Assembly (NCBI GenBank): GCA_027356675.1
Contig: DAHVXO010000165.1
Location: 1 to 6,891, forward strand
Source: Symbiobacteriaceae bacterium
GTDB lineage: Bacteria > Bacillota_E > Symbiobacteriia > Symbiobacteriales > Symbiobacteriaceae
Direction of reading: 5' to 3'
Length of the DNA: 6,891 bases
Shown: positions 6,571-6,891 of the stretch, one piece after another
How the letters are laid out: each line of letters begins with the position of its first letter
How positions within the stretch are numbered: the first letter of the stretch is position 1
Notes under the pieces: model-generated
The model's input: only the letters and a program-made list of their open reading frames with translations
What the model was told of the DNA's origin: nothing
Database searches by the model: none
Made by a program: the position numbers and the translations under genes

Positions 6571-6577
6571 GAGGTGA
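6571..6577 (+). promoter_or_regulatory. Ribosome binding site of the TlpA-like lipoprotein gene
   Basis: GAGGTGA ends 6 bases before the GTG at 6584. It is a good Shine-Dalgarno match and supports the GTG start that gives an intact lipoprotein signal peptide. Confidence 0.7.
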
Positions 6578-6583
6578 ACCCGG

Positions 6584-6891
6584 GTGTCTCTACGGTTGGG
6601 CCAGCGCAGCGTCCTGCTAGTGCTGGCAGCGCTCACAAGCATTCTCATAATGGCCGGTTGTGGAGGACAGCAACCTCCGCCGCAGTCACCCGCGGCGGGC
6701 AAGCCGCCGTCCCCTCTCTTCGACGCCCCAGGTGCGGAGCCCGCCAGCCCCAAAAGCGACCCGACCAAAACAGTCATCCCACTGCCCGGCTACAAGGCGC
6801 CGAATATCATCGCCAGGGACGTCTTCTCGAAGGAGCCCGTGATTCTCTCCAGCCTGGAGGGCACCGTGGTCCTGGTCAACTTCTGGGCCAC
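6584..6891 (+). CDS. TlpA/ResA-like thioredoxin-fold lipoprotein (N-terminal part, 3' end outside window)
   Basis: There are 102 complete codons from GTG before the window ends, still open. The N-terminus is a lipoprotein signal peptide: basic RLGQR, a hydrophobic core (10-22) and the lipobox MAGC with Cys26 as the predicted lipidated residue. A Pro/Ala/Gly-rich linker follows (about 27-68). From residue 69 the sequence GYKAPNIIARDVFSKEPV, then SSLEGTVVLVNFWA, matches the opening strands of the TlpA/ResA/AhpC-TSA thioredoxin fold. In this family the catalytic CxxC usually comes right after NFWATWC-type sequence, so it would lie just past the window edge and cannot be verified here. Such proteins act as membrane-anchored thiol-disulfide reductases outside the cytoplasm, often serving cytochrome c maturation or other envelope thiols. 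Redox activity is inferred. It lies 60 bases downstream of the murE-like gene on the same strand. Confidence 0.85.
   Translation, partial: MSLRLGQRSVLLVLAALTSILIMAGCGGQQPPPQSPAAGKPPSPLFDAPGAEPASPKSDPTKTVIPLPGYKAPNIIARDVFSKEPVILSSLEGTVVLVNFWA

Noticed and set aside
1..6891. Mobile element, phage or defence system
   Set aside because: There are no transposase, integrase, nuclease or terminal repeat signals; all genes belong to housekeeping or envelope families and composition is even throughout.

Overview
The window looks like ordinary chromosomal DNA from a high-GC bacterium (about 60-65% G+C by eye). It is densely coded, and three of the five genes have non-ATG starts placed behind good Shine-Dalgarno sequences. 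The TatC, MurE-type ligase and thioredoxin-like lipoprotein sequences read like those of a high-GC Bacillota (Symbiobacterium-like or a related clostridial-grade lineage). That placement is an inference from sequence style and is not proven. I see no rRNA, tRNA, CRISPR array, insertion sequence or phage gene.

Layout. Positions 1-315 (+) hold the C-terminal part of TatC, the membrane receptor subunit of the twin-arginine translocase. It meets a leftward operon head-on, and a perfect 15-bp hairpin (332-366) lies between the two stop codons and probably ends transcription from both sides. The leftward operon, in transcription order, is a MoxR-type AAA+ ATPase (4882 to 3920), a DUF58 membrane protein (3939 to 2608) and a TgpA-like membrane transglutaminase (2647 to 368). 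The genes overlap by 20 and 40 bases, so they are probably translationally coupled. This MoxR / DUF58 / transglutaminase trio is a widespread bacterial module. It probably acts as an ATPase-driven assembly or maturation system tied to an externally facing transglutaminase-fold enzyme, but its substrate is not known in general.

Across a 165-bp divergent intergenic region, a MurE-family Mur ligase (5048-6523, +) is transcribed rightward. Its fold motifs and catalytic residues are intact, but several normally conserved MurE signatures are altered, most notably the amino-acid-selecting DNPR motif, which reads DNMY. After about 60 bases containing a TATACT box inside a short repeated element, a lipoprotein with the beginning of a TlpA/ResA-type thioredoxin fold starts at 6584 and runs off the window.

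Taken together, every gene here concerns the cell envelope: protein export, a membrane transglutaminase module, a peptidoglycan-precursor-type ligase and a surface redox lipoprotein. The most interesting point is the divergent MurE-like ligase sitting head-to-head with the MoxR-DUF58-transglutaminase operon. The rest matches known families, and I do not see a clear new system.
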